Positions 24,594 through 33,009 of a stretch of 64,000 nucleotides of DNA are shown here, in pieces. Source of the DNA: Paenibacillus sp. SYP-B3998 (GTDB lineage Bacteria > Bacillota > Bacilli > Paenibacillales > NBRC-103111). Under the pieces are notes generated by a model. That model did no database searches, had not been told where the DNA came from, and saw only the letters and a list, made by a program, of their open reading frames with translations. A program made the position numbers and the translations under genes. How positions within the stretch are numbered: the first letter of the stretch is position 1; every line of letters begins with the position of its first letter. The DNA lies in contig NZ_JAAIKC010000001.1 in NCBI RefSeq assembly GCF_010820665.1, positions 868,001-932,000 of the forward strand. Direction: 5' to 3'.

Positions 24594-25810
24594 AACTGGT
24601 TTCATTACTTTGGAGCAATATCCTTCACCGTAAAACCCTTTCGCTTCTGACGATATGTTCTGTTGCCGTTACTGTAGCGCTCGTTGTGTTTCTGTTGTTA
24701 TGCAGTGCAGGTGTGGAACAAGGAGCTGAGAAGGGCTATGGTCCCTTTGAAGTAACGATCGGAGCGAAGGGAAGCGCTTCGCAATTAGCCTTGAATACGT
24801 ATTATCACATTGGTGCGCCAACAGGGAATGTGCCTCTCGCGCTACTCGAAGAAGTGCGAAAGGACTCGCAGGTGGATAGCGCTTTTGCGATGACCACAGG
24901 AGATAATTATAACGGGTTTCCAATTGTCGGAATGGAAGCTGGGTATTTTGTTACTCGCTACGGAACGGATAAACAGATGGCAAGCGGGAATCTATACAAC
25001 AAGTTGGGAGATGCCGTCATTGGTTCGCATGTGGCGAGTGCGTTAGGCCTACATGTTGGCGACAAGTTTCAAGGAGCGCATGGACTTGTGAAGGGGGCGG
25101 TTGATGAGGATGACGATGATGGCGCTGGCGCAGAAGAACACGGCCATCAACATAGTTTTTCGTATAGCGTTGTCGGAATATTACCGCCCTTGCTAACCTC
25201 GGATGATCGTGCTATTTTTACGACGCTTGATTATGCTTGGACTGTTCATGAGAGTGAGCAGAGCGATCATAAAGAGGTTACGACCATCTTGGTGAAGCCA
25301 AAGACGCTGGTAGGGGCGCAAGCCATCAAGAACAAATTTGGTCAAATGAGTAATGTGCAAGCGATCTATACAAGTAAGGCCGTTGCGGATGTCGTGAACG
25401 TAGTGGATAAAGGCACACAAGCGCTCAGCGTAGTGACAGTAATCTGTATTTTACTTGCGGCTGGCTCCATTTTGCTTTCTTTGATTGCGGCTGTGAACGA
25501 GCGTAAGAAGGATGTCGGTCTCTTGCGATTAATTGGCAAATCAAAAAAATTCATTTGGGTATCCCTGATTGGCGAAGGTGTTTTGTTGACGCTTATCGGT
25601 TTAATCTCAGGTTTGTTGATTGGCCATGTGGGAGGCTTCTTTAGCAGAGCATGGGTATTCGAATTTTCTGGTCTGCAAATTCAGTCATGGCAATTGATGC
25701 CAGGCGAGTGGCTGCTCGTAGCAGGCACACTGTTGATCGGCGTCTTAGCTTCTGTAGGGCCGGCGCTGCAGGCTTATCGGGTGGACCCTCTTCAATTATT
25801 CAGATCTTGA
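24590..25810 (+). CDS. ABC transporter permease, FtsX/MacB family
   Basis: 406 residues, four membrane segments in the FtsX layout: one N-terminal helix (about 18-42), a large extracellular domain and three C-terminal helices (from about 275, 325 and 370). The extracellular domain carries an unusual acidic and histidine-rich insertion near residues 169-188 (DEDDDDGAGAEEHGHQH), a candidate metal-binding loop. Overlaps the ATPase gene (ATGA) and is followed after 10 bp by the lipoprotein gene. Acts as a mechanotransmission or export permease, not a channel, by family analogy. Confidence 0.88.
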   Translation: MKLVSLLWSNILHRKTLSLLTICSVAVTVALVVFLLLCSAGVEQGAEKGYGPFEVTIGAKGSASQLALNTYYHIGAPTGNVPLALLEEVRKDSQVDSAFAMTTGDNYNGFPIVGMEAGYFVTRYGTDKQMASGNLYNKLGDAVIGSHVASALGLHVGDKFQGAHGLVKGAVDEDDDDGAGAEEHGHQHSFSYSVVGILPPLLTSDDRAIFTTLDYAWTVHESEQSDHKEVTTILVKPKTLVGAQAIKNKFGQMSNVQAIYTSKAVADVVNVVDKGTQALSVVTVICILLAAGSILLSLIAAVNERKKDVGLLRLIGKSKKFIWVSLIGEGVLLTLIGLISGLLIGHVGGFFSRAWVFEFSGLQIQSWQLMPGEWLLVAGTLLIGVLASVGPALQAYRVDPLQLFRS

Positions 25811-25820
25811 GGTGATAGAA

Positions 25821-26630
25821 ATGAAATTACTAACAGGTATTTTGTGGGTGTGCTCAGCGGCGCTGTTAATTACTGTTTCAGGCTGCGGGCAAAAGAAAGC
25901 GGAATCCGCAGGCCAGTCCTTTGGCAGTGCAGTAACGGTTCCCGTTACTTCGCCATCTGCCAGTTCAGCTGTAAGTCCGCAGGAGAGCCAGAAGGCGTCT
26001 CCGGCAGCAGGGCACAATGATGCGGCCGCTGCACCAACACCTTCCGCGTCACCCGCGGCAGAGACAAGCGCAGCCAAGGCATCAGTGGATGCGAAACCAT
26101 CTGAGGCACCTACGGCTAAGTCTGCCGAGAAGCCGCAAGCTGCTGCAAGCTCTATGCCAGCAGAAGGGGTGACTGTGAAGAAAGTAGATGCTGCAGCCCT
26201 CCCATCCGCCGAGCCGAAGCAAGCTGAGGCACTGCCAAGCGCTAAACCGAAGGCAGAACGTTCATCCAAAGAAATCAATTGGTTGCAGTTTTTCGATGAT
26301 GATAAGCAGGATCGACCTTCAGAAGACTTCTGGAATAAAAGCGGTCAGAGCGTGCAGATCAAAGGATTTATGGGCGAAGTGCTTTCATTTGATAAGCATT
26401 GGTTTCTATTAATTCCTAAGCCAGGCGCCGAGTGCCCGTTTGATAATGGCGACGAGACATACTGGAACAAAATTATGATCGTTTTTGTGCCCGATGATGT
26501 AAAGCTAAGGTACACATCGGGCCCGTTAATGATCACAGGCAAACTTGATGTGGGTGTTAAGCTTGATGAATCTGGCTATAAAACGATGTTTCGCTTGTAT
26601 GACGCTACCTTTGAAAAGATCAAAGAGTAA
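25821..26630 (+). CDS. Lipoprotein with DUF3299-like C-terminal domain
   Basis: 269 residues. Signal with lipobox VSGC (Cys about 20), then 130 residues of Ala/Pro/Ser/Lys low complexity, then a C-terminal domain (about 148-269) with INWLQFF, VQIKGFMGEVLSFDKHWFLLIPKPGAECPF and LMITGKLDVG, resembling DUF3299 proteins. ATG 25821 has GAGGTG 6 bp upstream. ATPase-permease-DUF3299 sets exist in proteobacteria and some have been linked to zinc starvation (from memory, not checked); the His-rich permease loop would fit metal handling. No Zur box was seen here. Confidence 0.75.
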   Translation: MKLLTGILWVCSAALLITVSGCGQKKAESAGQSFGSAVTVPVTSPSASSAVSPQESQKASPAAGHNDAAAAPTPSASPAAETSAAKASVDAKPSEAPTAKSAEKPQAAASSMPAEGVTVKKVDAAALPSAEPKQAEALPSAKPKAERSSKEINWLQFFDDDKQDRPSEDFWNKSGQSVQIKGFMGEVLSFDKHWFLLIPKPGAECPFDNGDETYWNKIMIVFVPDDVKLRYTSGPLMITGKLDVGVKLDESGYKTMFRLYDATFEKIKE

Positions 26631-26655
26631 CTGGCGGCCATTTGAGCATAAAAAT

Positions 26656-26746
26656 GAACCTTCATGGAACAATAAAACTTGTTTACCTAAAGTGGTTTAG
26701 CTTTGTAGGCGAGACTAGTTTTCCAAGTAAAATTCCATGGAGGTTC
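26656..26746 (+). promoter_or_regulatory. Long inverted repeat that buries the ribosome binding site of the YfhD-like gene
   Basis: GAACCTTCATGGAA (26656-26669) pairs with TTCCATGGAGGTTC (26733-26746) at 13 of 14 positions. The right arm contains GGAGG, the Shine-Dalgarno of the ATG at 26751. Inside, AAAACT/AGTTTT and CTAAA-GTGG-TTTAG could form further stems, giving a roughly 90-nt structured leader. Confidence 0.6.
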
Positions 26747-26750
26747 AGAG

Positions 26751-26897
26751 ATGAGTGAGAACAAGAATCAGCAAAAATCCGATTTACCGATAACCAAGAG
26801 TGAGGACGTCGAATTTTCCGCTGAGGTAGCGGATGCCGATGATTTTGAAGCAGCGGAGAGAGCGCAAGCCGCGGATTACAGACAGGAAGAACAGTAA
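26751..26897 (+). CDS. YfhD-like small acidic protein (48 aa)
   Basis: ATG 26751 to TAA 26895-26897. The core KSEDVEFSAEVADADDFEAAERAQAADYRQ matches the YfhD family pattern (DVEFS-ELADE-D-EA--RA-AAD-R). GGAGG lies 8-12 bp before the ATG, inside one arm of a long inverted repeat. The last base of its stop is the first base of the next gene's ATG, so the two are coupled. YfhD proteins are common in spore formers, but their function is unknown. Confidence 0.7.
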   Translation: MSENKNQQKSDLPITKSEDVEFSAEVADADDFEAAERAQAADYRQEEQ

Positions 26898-27268
26898 TGG
26901 CAGAAAAGAGTATTCTTGCTTATTTTCATTCGCCTGAACAAGCAGAAGGCGCTGTATCTAAACTTAAAGCCCTGCGGGCGATTGATGTATCCATCGACCG
27001 TTTCGGCCGCAACGCGGGCAGTGGGCTGCAATCCGTTATTAATCCGTATGCCGGAGATTTCGGGAGTCTGGGTACATTGACACAGGCAGCGGACATCTCC
27101 ACACCGGACGAAGGGATTCTAGTTGCGGCCGACCCAGCGGCAAGTGGGTTAAGTGATGGCGGCAATGGCGGTGTAACGGGGATTGATATTGTTTTAGCGG
27201 CTGTCGTTGACGAAGGTGTATATGAACAGGCAATTCGTGTGATTGAAAGCGCGGGAGGCTCCGTTTAA
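26897..27268 (+). CDS. Uncharacterised protein with repeated ferredoxin-like/GsiB-like character, coupled to the YfhD-like gene
   Basis: 123 residues, no signal peptide or membrane segment. Begins MAEKSILAYFHSPEQAEGAVSKLKALRA, similar to heat-induced or general-stress YflT-type domains that start with a short strand and an EQAE-helix, and ends with VVDEGVYEQAIRVIESAGGSV. The middle is Gly/Ser/Asp-rich. I do not assign a function. Overlap by one base with the YfhD-like gene and the terminator directly after it define a two-gene unit. Confidence 0.7.
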   Translation: MAEKSILAYFHSPEQAEGAVSKLKALRAIDVSIDRFGRNAGSGLQSVINPYAGDFGSLGTLTQAADISTPDEGILVAADPAASGLSDGGNGGVTGIDIVLAAVVDEGVYEQAIRVIESAGGSV

Positions 27269-27272
27269 ACTG

Positions 27273-27322
27273 AAAAGCATCTGTCATCTCGTGCTAGGGC
27301 ACAGAGGGACAGGTGCTTTTTG
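27273..27322 (+). terminator. Terminator after the 123-aa gene
   Basis: AAAAGCA-CTGTC stem paired with GACAG-TGCTTTTT, enclosing an inner GTGC...GCAC stem, and a T-run. Confidence 0.88.
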
Positions 27323-27339
27323 TGTTAACAATAGCCGAT

Positions 27340-27368
27340 TTTACCCGAGAAGCGAAGTGTAGTACAAT
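27340..27368 (+). promoter_or_regulatory. Sigma-A promoter of the prmA operon
   Basis: TTTACC (27340-27345), 17 bp, TACAAT (27363-27368), 70 bp before the prmA start. Confidence 0.6.
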
Positions 27369-27439
27369 AATCAGTATGAATTTAGCTGAATTCACGCGAA
27401 TCTACGTGAACCCGACAACCGACAGGAGGAGCAATACCC

Positions 27440-28414
27440 ATGCTTTGGCACGAACTTACCGTACATACAACAGAAGAAGCGATAGAAATGATTACCAATT
27501 TTGTTCATGAGCTAGGCGCCGGAGGCGTATCCATTGAAGAATCAGGTACTTTAAACAAAGAAAGAGACACCTCTTTTGGTCAACTGTATGAAATGCCGTT
27601 GAATGATATTCCAGAAGGAAGAGCCGTAATTAAAGGTTACTTTTCGTTAGACAACGATATGGAAACCATTTTGAATCATCTCAAAGGCTCTGTAGAACAA
27701 CTGCAAGAGTTTGATATCGATACAGGTAATCCGATTTATGAAGTAAAAGAAGTAGACGATGAAGATTGGGCGAATGCATGGAAGCAATACTTCAAACCGA
27801 TTCGCGTCTCCGAACGATTGACGATTAAACCTACATGGGAGACCTACGCGGCTTCTCCGGAAGAACTGATCCTTGAACTTGATCCGGGGATGGCTTTCGG
27901 AACGGGAACGCATGCGACGACAGCGCTTTGCCTTAGAGCCTTGGAAAAGTACATTCAGCCAGGCGACGACGTCATCGATGTAGGAACAGGCTCAGGGATT
28001 CTGTCCATCGCGGCAGCGAAATTGGGCGCCAAGCATGTACTTGCGGTCGATCTAGATCCAGTTGCCGTATTGAGTGCTCAGGATAACACGAAGCTAAACG
28101 GACTTGATAGTCAGATCACCGTTAAGCTTAGTGATCTGCTTGGTGTCCTGAAAGCAAATGAGACGGAATCGGCTACACAGCTTGGCGTAAAACTGCCTGT
28201 GCAGGTCGTTGTCGCAAACATTTTGGCGGAAATTATCGTTCTCTTCGTTGGGGATGTCTATGAAGTGCTGCAATCCGGAGGCTATTATGTAACATCGGGT
28301 ATCATTACACGCAAGGAAGCGGATGTTGAACAAGCGCTAGTCGCAGCTAACTTTACGATTGTAGACAAGAGCTATGAATCGGATTGGGTTGTGATTGTAG
28401 CTAGAAAGCCGTAG
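27440..28414 (+). CDS. prmA: Ribosomal protein L11 methyltransferase
   Basis: 324 residues. N-terminal L11-binding domain (1-110) and a SAM-dependent methyltransferase domain with FGTGTHATTALCLRALE, VIDVGTGSGILSIAAAKLGA and VVANILAEII. Methylates lysines and the N-terminus of L11. ACAGGAGGAGC precedes the ATG. In B. subtilis (yqeT) it follows dnaJ directly; here a 5-kb block lies between. Confidence 0.96.
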   Translation: MLWHELTVHTTEEAIEMITNFVHELGAGGVSIEESGTLNKERDTSFGQLYEMPLNDIPEGRAVIKGYFSLDNDMETILNHLKGSVEQLQEFDIDTGNPIYEVKEVDDEDWANAWKQYFKPIRVSERLTIKPTWETYAASPEELILELDPGMAFGTGTHATTALCLRALEKYIQPGDDVIDVGTGSGILSIAAAKLGAKHVLAVDLDPVAVLSAQDNTKLNGLDSQITVKLSDLLGVLKANETESATQLGVKLPVQVVVANILAEIIVLFVGDVYEVLQSGGYYVTSGIITRKEADVEQALVAANFTIVDKSYESDWVVIVARKP

Positions 28415-28424
28415 GAGGTTCTTT

Positions 28425-29096
28425 ATGGGAGGTTTATTGTTTTATGACTGGAGTACACTGCCTTTTGTCATTTTAGTTTTAATTATTTCTTTTACAATTC
28501 ATGAGTTTGCACATGCTTATAGCGCCTATAAACTAGGAGATTCTACCGCTTATCAATTTGGAAGAGTCTCGCTGAACCCCATGGTTCATCTGGACTTGTT
28601 CGGTACAATCATGCTGCTGATTGCCGGATTCGGTTGGGCGAAGCCAGTGCCGGTGAACCGTGGTAATTTTAAAAAGCCGCGATTGATGGGAATTATTGTA
28701 ACAGCAGCGGGGCCGATCTCGAACCTGATTCTTGTTTTTATCAGTTTATTTATTTTTATGGCGATGATGAAATTCGGCTGGCTTACGGGGATGTCTGAGG
28801 GCAGCGCCAAAGCAATTAAACTATTTTTCAACTTAATGCTTAGCATTAATCTTACCCTTTTCTTATTCAATTTGATCCCGATTCCTCCGTTGGATGGCTA
28901 TCGTATTATTCAAGATTTGGTCAATTTGAAATATAGCGATGCTCTTGTGAAATTTGAACAGTGGGCTTCGGTCATTTTCTTGTTAGTTGTATTCATCAGA
29001 CCGCTTAGGCAGGTAACTCTAGACCCGTACCTGAGTTTAGGTAACGATATTTTGCAAATACTTAGCATACCGATTGTAAAGATCCTTGGTCTTTAG
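28425..29096 (+). CDS. Site-2 protease family membrane metalloprotease (M50)
   Basis: 223 residues with about five membrane helices. The zinc motif H26-E-F-A-H30 is in the first helix (FTIHEFAHAYSA), the third zinc ligand in NLIPIPPLDGYRI. NPMVHLD and GWAKPVPVN are typical of the YwhC-like/rhomboid-sized S2P subgroup. TAGGAGG precedes the ATG, 10 bp after prmA. Substrate unknown; possible intramembrane processing of signalling proteins. Confidence 0.9.
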   Translation: MGGLLFYDWSTLPFVILVLIISFTIHEFAHAYSAYKLGDSTAYQFGRVSLNPMVHLDLFGTIMLLIAGFGWAKPVPVNRGNFKKPRLMGIIVTAAGPISNLILVFISLFIFMAMMKFGWLTGMSEGSAKAIKLFFNLMLSINLTLFLFNLIPIPPLDGYRIIQDLVNLKYSDALVKFEQWASVIFLLVVFIRPLRQVTLDPYLSLGNDILQILSIPIVKILGL

Positions 29097-29222
29097 ATGA
29101 GCTGCCAGCAACGAACTCTAGATTTTCCCTACCAAAACAGGTAAGATGTTGGGTGGAAGTTTTAATAAAAACATAAAAAACTAAAATGTGAAATTATGAA
29201 CAGATAGAGAGGCTTTGACCCT

Positions 29223-29990
29223 ATGCAGCGTTATTTTTTGCCGCCTGAGCAATTTCAACAGGCTACCCAGACCGTCACGATTGAGGGCGATGATGGGCAT
29301 CATCTACAGCGTGTCATGCGAGCTCAAATCGGGGACGAAGTGATCTGCAGCAACGGTGTGAATCGCGAAGTGCGGGTGCGTATTACGGAGTTGGATAAGG
29401 GACGAGTCATCGCTGAAGTTGTAGAAGAGTTGCCTATGCATGCTGAAGCGGCTGTTCAGGTGTGGGTTGCTCAGAGCTTGCCAAAAGGCGATAAAATGGA
29501 AACGGTGATTCAGAAAGGGACCGAGATCGGGGCAGCCCGGTTTCTTCCTTTTTTATCGGAACGTACAGTTGTTCAGTACGATGCCAAGAAGGAAGCCAAG
29601 CGTACTGAACGATGGCAGAAGATCGCTAAAGAAGCCGCAGAACAAGCGCATCGCAATCGAGTTCCTGAGGTAGAAGGTTTACACACATGGAAGCAGCTCC
29701 TACAGCGTGCGAAGGAAGCGGATGTTGCCTGGATTTGCTATGAGAAGGAAGATGGGCAGCAGTTGAAGCCAGCCATTCGAGATGCGGTCGCAGCAGGTAA
29801 GCTGGGATCTGGAAAGAAAGTCTTATTAGTTGTTGGTCCTGAAGGCGGCTTTTCGGAGCAGGAAATCCAGCAGGCTGAAGAGGTTGGGTTTCGTTCGGTT
29901 TCGCTTGGCGCACGTATTTTACGCACGGAGACTGCTGCAATGGTAGGGCTCACGTGCCTATTCTATGAAACCGGAGAAATGGGAGGATAA
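29223..29990 (+). CDS. rsmE: 16S rRNA (uracil(1498)-N(3))-methyltransferase
   Basis: 255 residues. The knotted SPOUT fold is evident from GDDGHHLQRVMRAQIGDEV near the N-terminus, SERTVVQYDAKKEAKRTERWQKIAKEAAEQAHRNRVPEV in the middle and the SAM-binding knot VVGPEGGFSEQEI with LGARILRTETA. Methylates U1498 of 16S rRNA in 30S subunits. GAGAGG lies 13 bp before the ATG. Followed after 5 bp by mtaB, as in B. subtilis (yqeU-yqeV). Confidence 0.96.
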   Translation: MQRYFLPPEQFQQATQTVTIEGDDGHHLQRVMRAQIGDEVICSNGVNREVRVRITELDKGRVIAEVVEELPMHAEAAVQVWVAQSLPKGDKMETVIQKGTEIGAARFLPFLSERTVVQYDAKKEAKRTERWQKIAKEAAEQAHRNRVPEVEGLHTWKQLLQRAKEADVAWICYEKEDGQQLKPAIRDAVAAGKLGSGKKVLLVVGPEGGFSEQEIQQAEEVGFRSVSLGARILRTETAAMVGLTCLFYETGEMGG

Positions 29991-29995
29991 GCATT

Positions 29996-31336
29996 ATGGC
30001 AACGGTTGCGTTTCATACACTAGGCTGTAAAGTGAATTTCTATGATACAGAGGCCATTTGGCAGCTGTTCAAAAATGAGGGATATGAACAGGTTGATTTC
30101 GAGCAAACCGCTGACGTGTATATTGTGAACACATGTACAGTTACGAATACAGGGGATAAGAAGAGCCGTCAAATGATTCGTCGGGCGATTCGCCGTAATC
30201 CGGAAGCGATTGTCGCTGTAACGGGCTGTTACGCGCAAACATCGCCAGCAGAGATCATGGCGATTCCAGGTGTGGATATGGTTATCGGGACGCAGGATCG
30301 TGAGAAAATTATTCCGCTCGTGAGACAATTTGAACAAGATCGCCAACCCATTAACGCGGTGCGCAACATTATGAAAACGCGTCAGTTCGAAGAATTGGAC
30401 GTGCCTGATTTTGCCGATCGTACAAGAGCTTTTCTGAAAATCCAAGAGGGCTGCAACAATTTCTGCACGTTCTGTATTATTCCTTGGTCCCGTGGCTTAA
30501 TGCGCAGCCGCGAGCCTGAAAGTGTTATTCAGCAAGCGAAAACGTTAGTTGCCGCTGGGTATCAAGAAATCGTATTGACCGGTATTCATACAGGTGGTTA
30601 TGGTGAAGATATTGAGGATTACAGCTTAGCCAAGCTGCTTTGGGATCTTGACAAGGTCGAGGGATTGAAACGTATTCGCATTTCCTCCATTGAAGCAAGC
30701 CAAATTACCGATGAGGTTATCGAAGTTTTGAAATCGTCTGATAAAATGTGCCGCCACCTGCATATTCCGCTTCAAGCCGGAGATGATCAAGTGCTTGCAC
30801 GCATGCGTAGGAAATACACAACAGCTGAATTTGCTCGCAAAATCGAGCGACTTCATGAAATTATGCCGGATGTTGCGATCACAACGGATGTGATTGTCGG
30901 CTTTCCAGGGGAAACAGACGAAATGTTCCGCAATGGAGTTAAGTTCATGGAGCAAATGAAATTTTCCGAAATGCACGTATTCCCTTATTCCAAGCGGACT
31001 GGAACACCTGCTGCACGTATGGATGACCAGGTTGACGAAGAAATTAAGAATGCGCGTGTACATGAATTGATCGATCTTTCCGAAAATATGCAGCTCGCTT
31101 ACGCGAAAAAGTTCGTTGGACAAGTGCTGGAAGTCATTCCAGAACGCGCCCACAAAGGCGCTCCAGACAGCGGGTTAATTATGGGTTACTCGGATAACTA
31201 CGTTCAGCTGGTTTTCGAAGGATCAGAAAGTCTCATCGGTGAAATATGCCGTGTTCGTGTAACAGAAGCAGGGGTAAACGAGAGTAAAGGTAATATGGTA
31301 CGTATCGTGGAGCCTGCACAAGTAGTGAGTCTATAG
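29996..31336 (+). CDS. mtaB: tRNA t6A37 methylthiotransferase MtaB
   Basis: 446 residues. The N-terminal UPF0004 domain has three cluster-binding cysteines (TLGCKVNFYDTE, NTCTVTNTGDKKSRQ, VTGCYAQTSP). The radical SAM motif is CNNFCTFCIIPWSRG (about 150), and a C-terminal TRAM domain binds tRNA. It converts t6A at position 37 of tRNAs reading ANN codons into ms2t6A. GGAGGATAAGC is upstream. Confidence 0.96.
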   Translation: MATVAFHTLGCKVNFYDTEAIWQLFKNEGYEQVDFEQTADVYIVNTCTVTNTGDKKSRQMIRRAIRRNPEAIVAVTGCYAQTSPAEIMAIPGVDMVIGTQDREKIIPLVRQFEQDRQPINAVRNIMKTRQFEELDVPDFADRTRAFLKIQEGCNNFCTFCIIPWSRGLMRSREPESVIQQAKTLVAAGYQEIVLTGIHTGGYGEDIEDYSLAKLLWDLDKVEGLKRIRISSIEASQITDEVIEVLKSSDKMCRHLHIPLQAGDDQVLARMRRKYTTAEFARKIERLHEIMPDVAITTDVIVGFPGETDEMFRNGVKFMEQMKFSEMHVFPYSKRTGTPAARMDDQVDEEIKNARVHELIDLSENMQLAYAKKFVGQVLEVIPERAHKGAPDSGLIMGYSDNYVQLVFEGSESLIGEICRVRVTEAGVNESKGNMVRIVEPAQVVSL

Positions 31337-31346
31337 AGACAAGATG

Positions 31347-31392
31347 AGGATTTCATTCCGCCCGACGGTGGGGCGATGTCCTCTTCTTCGTC
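31347..31392 (+). terminator. Weak stem-loop after mtaB
   Basis: GAGGA and CGCCC segments pair imperfectly with GGGGCG and TCCTC, followed by TTCTTCG. Possible terminator of the rsmE-mtaB unit. Confidence 0.35.
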
Positions 31393-31423
31393 ATTTAATC
31401 TACATAAGTTGGGGGATAAGCAT

Positions 31424-31852
31424 ATGAAGGAAATATCAGCTGGCGGGGTTGTATTTCGTAGACAGAACGGCGAACTGCAAATTCAAATGATTCAAGATCG
31501 TTATGGCAAAATGACTTTGGCCAAAGGAAAAATGGAACCAGGCGAAACGGTGGAAGAAACGGCCCTCCGTGAGATACTGGAGGAAACGGGAATTCATGGA
31601 CAGATCGTGGAGTCTGTTGAAATGATCGCTTATCAGTATACGAATCCTTCAGTTGGCCTTGTAGACAAAGAAGTCCATTATTATTTGGTAGAAGCAATTG
31701 ACGGCTCCCTGCAGGCACAGGTTGAGGAAATTCGCGGTGTAGAGTGGCTTGAGCCGCAGGAAGCATGGCGTCAGCAGCAAGAGTCAGGCTATGACAATAA
31801 CAATAGTGTGTTAGGTACAGCGCTGCTCAAATTAGGCATTGAAGTGAAATAA
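31424..31852 (+). CDS. Nudix hydrolase
   Basis: 142 residues from ATG 31424, preceded by GGGGGAT; an upstream in-frame start would put a Ser-rich stretch before the conserved ISAGGVVFRR. The Nudix box GKMEPGETVEETALREILEETGI fits G-x5-E-x7-REUxEExGU. Substrate cannot be told; MutT/ADP-ribose or nucleotide clean-up enzymes look like this. Confidence 0.9.
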   Translation: MKEISAGGVVFRRQNGELQIQMIQDRYGKMTLAKGKMEPGETVEETALREILEETGIHGQIVESVEMIAYQYTNPSVGLVDKEVHYYLVEAIDGSLQAQVEEIRGVEWLEPQEAWRQQQESGYDNNNSVLGTALLKLGIEVK

Positions 31853-31894
31853 TTATTCTCATGGTGAAAGAATTCACACAGATTAGTGTCACGA

Positions 31895-32905
31895 TTAGCC
31901 TCGAAGTTCAATACGTGTCCACAGACGAAGGTAACAAATTGGCAGAGCTAGCAGCGAACTGACAACGTTAAATATAGTTTGTGCTCGGGCAATTTGCTCA
32001 GAAGCCCCATCGGCTAGTAAGGCTGAGACACTGACAAGTTGATGGATTAATGGGTAAAAGAGAACTGCGCCTCCAATATTGAGAATAATGTGTGACCACG
32101 CAACGTACCGGCCTGCACGAGATCCGCTTATGCCAGCGATGAGTGCGGTCGCACAAGTGCCTATATTGGCGCCGATTGTGATCGCCACGCCAAGCTCGAC
32201 GGGGATGCCTTGGATCGTGGCAAGTCCCATGGCCATCGCAATGACGGCGGCGCTGCTGTGGACTAGCGCGGTGATGGCAGCGCCAGCGATGACACCCCAC
32301 AGCAGGCTTGTCTGCGCTTGGTGGACGAACCAAGTGAATAGACCGCGGGACTGCAACGCAGGCCCGATGGTTTGCATGATCTCGATGCCAAGCAGCACGA
32401 GCGCGAAGCCAGCCGCCGCTAGCGAGGCATAGCGCACGCTGCGGAGCCAGGCGGGCCGAGGGGTAATGGGCACGCTTCCGCTTTGGGCTAAGCCATGACC
32501 GTCCTCAGGAGGTGAGAGGGGGCCAGCGATCCAACTGGCGAGCCAAATGCCTCCGCTTGCGAGCAGCATTGGCACGCCGATGCCGCCGATGCTAAGCCCG
32601 ATCAGCTCGGTCGTCAGGCACGTGCCGATGTTCGTGCCGAGAATGATACCAAGCGTTCGCGGGAAGGTCAGTACACCTGCGTTAACGAGACCGATGGCAA
32701 TGACGGTAATAGCGGTGCTGCTTTGCAGCGCCGCGGTCAGCATGGTGCCCGTAGCGAGACCGCGCACAGGCGTGCGGGTAAACCGCTCCAACCATTGTTG
32801 GAGGCGGAAGCCTGCCCAGTGATGAAGTGCGGTTTCCATCAGCTTCATCCCAAAAAGAAACAAAGCTAAGCCTGTCAACACAGGCAATACAATCGTAGTC
32901 ACCAT
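31895..32905 (-). CDS. Na/Pi cotransporter family protein (YqeW-like)
   Basis: 336 residues, about eight membrane helices. Two inverted copies of the Na/Pi repeat are visible: ALQSSTAITVIAIGLV with GTNIGTCLTTELIG, and LVHSSAAVIAMAMGLA with GANIGTCATALIAG, carrying the QSS and (H)SS motifs. In B. subtilis yqeW also follows yqeV (mtaB), though here the gene is convergent. AAGGAG is 11 bp upstream of the ATG. The coding region is GC-rich relative to neighbours. Confidence 0.9.
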   Translation of the reverse strand: MVTTIVLPVLTGLALFLFGMKLMETALHHWAGFRLQQWLERFTRTPVRGLATGTMLTAALQSSTAITVIAIGLVNAGVLTFPRTLGIILGTNIGTCLTTELIGLSIGGIGVPMLLASGGIWLASWIAGPLSPPEDGHGLAQSGSVPITPRPAWLRSVRYASLAAAGFALVLLGIEIMQTIGPALQSRGLFTWFVHQAQTSLLWGVIAGAAITALVHSSAAVIAMAMGLATIQGIPVELGVAITIGANIGTCATALIAGISGSRAGRYVAWSHIILNIGGAVLFYPLIHQLVSVSALLADGASEQIARAQTIFNVVSSLLALPICYLRLWTRIELRG

Positions 32906-33009
32906 AAGCAGCGAATCTCCTTCGTGGGCTTGTATCGTTTTTAACCAATATATGTGACCGTACAGACGAGCATGACAAGCTGGCGACAGACGGCGGTATC
33001 ACACAAAGG

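Noticed and set aside
25821-26250. Ala/Pro/Ser/Lys-rich stretch of the lipoprotein as a tandem repeat
   Set aside because: Low complexity without a regular unit; a wall-spanning linker explains it.
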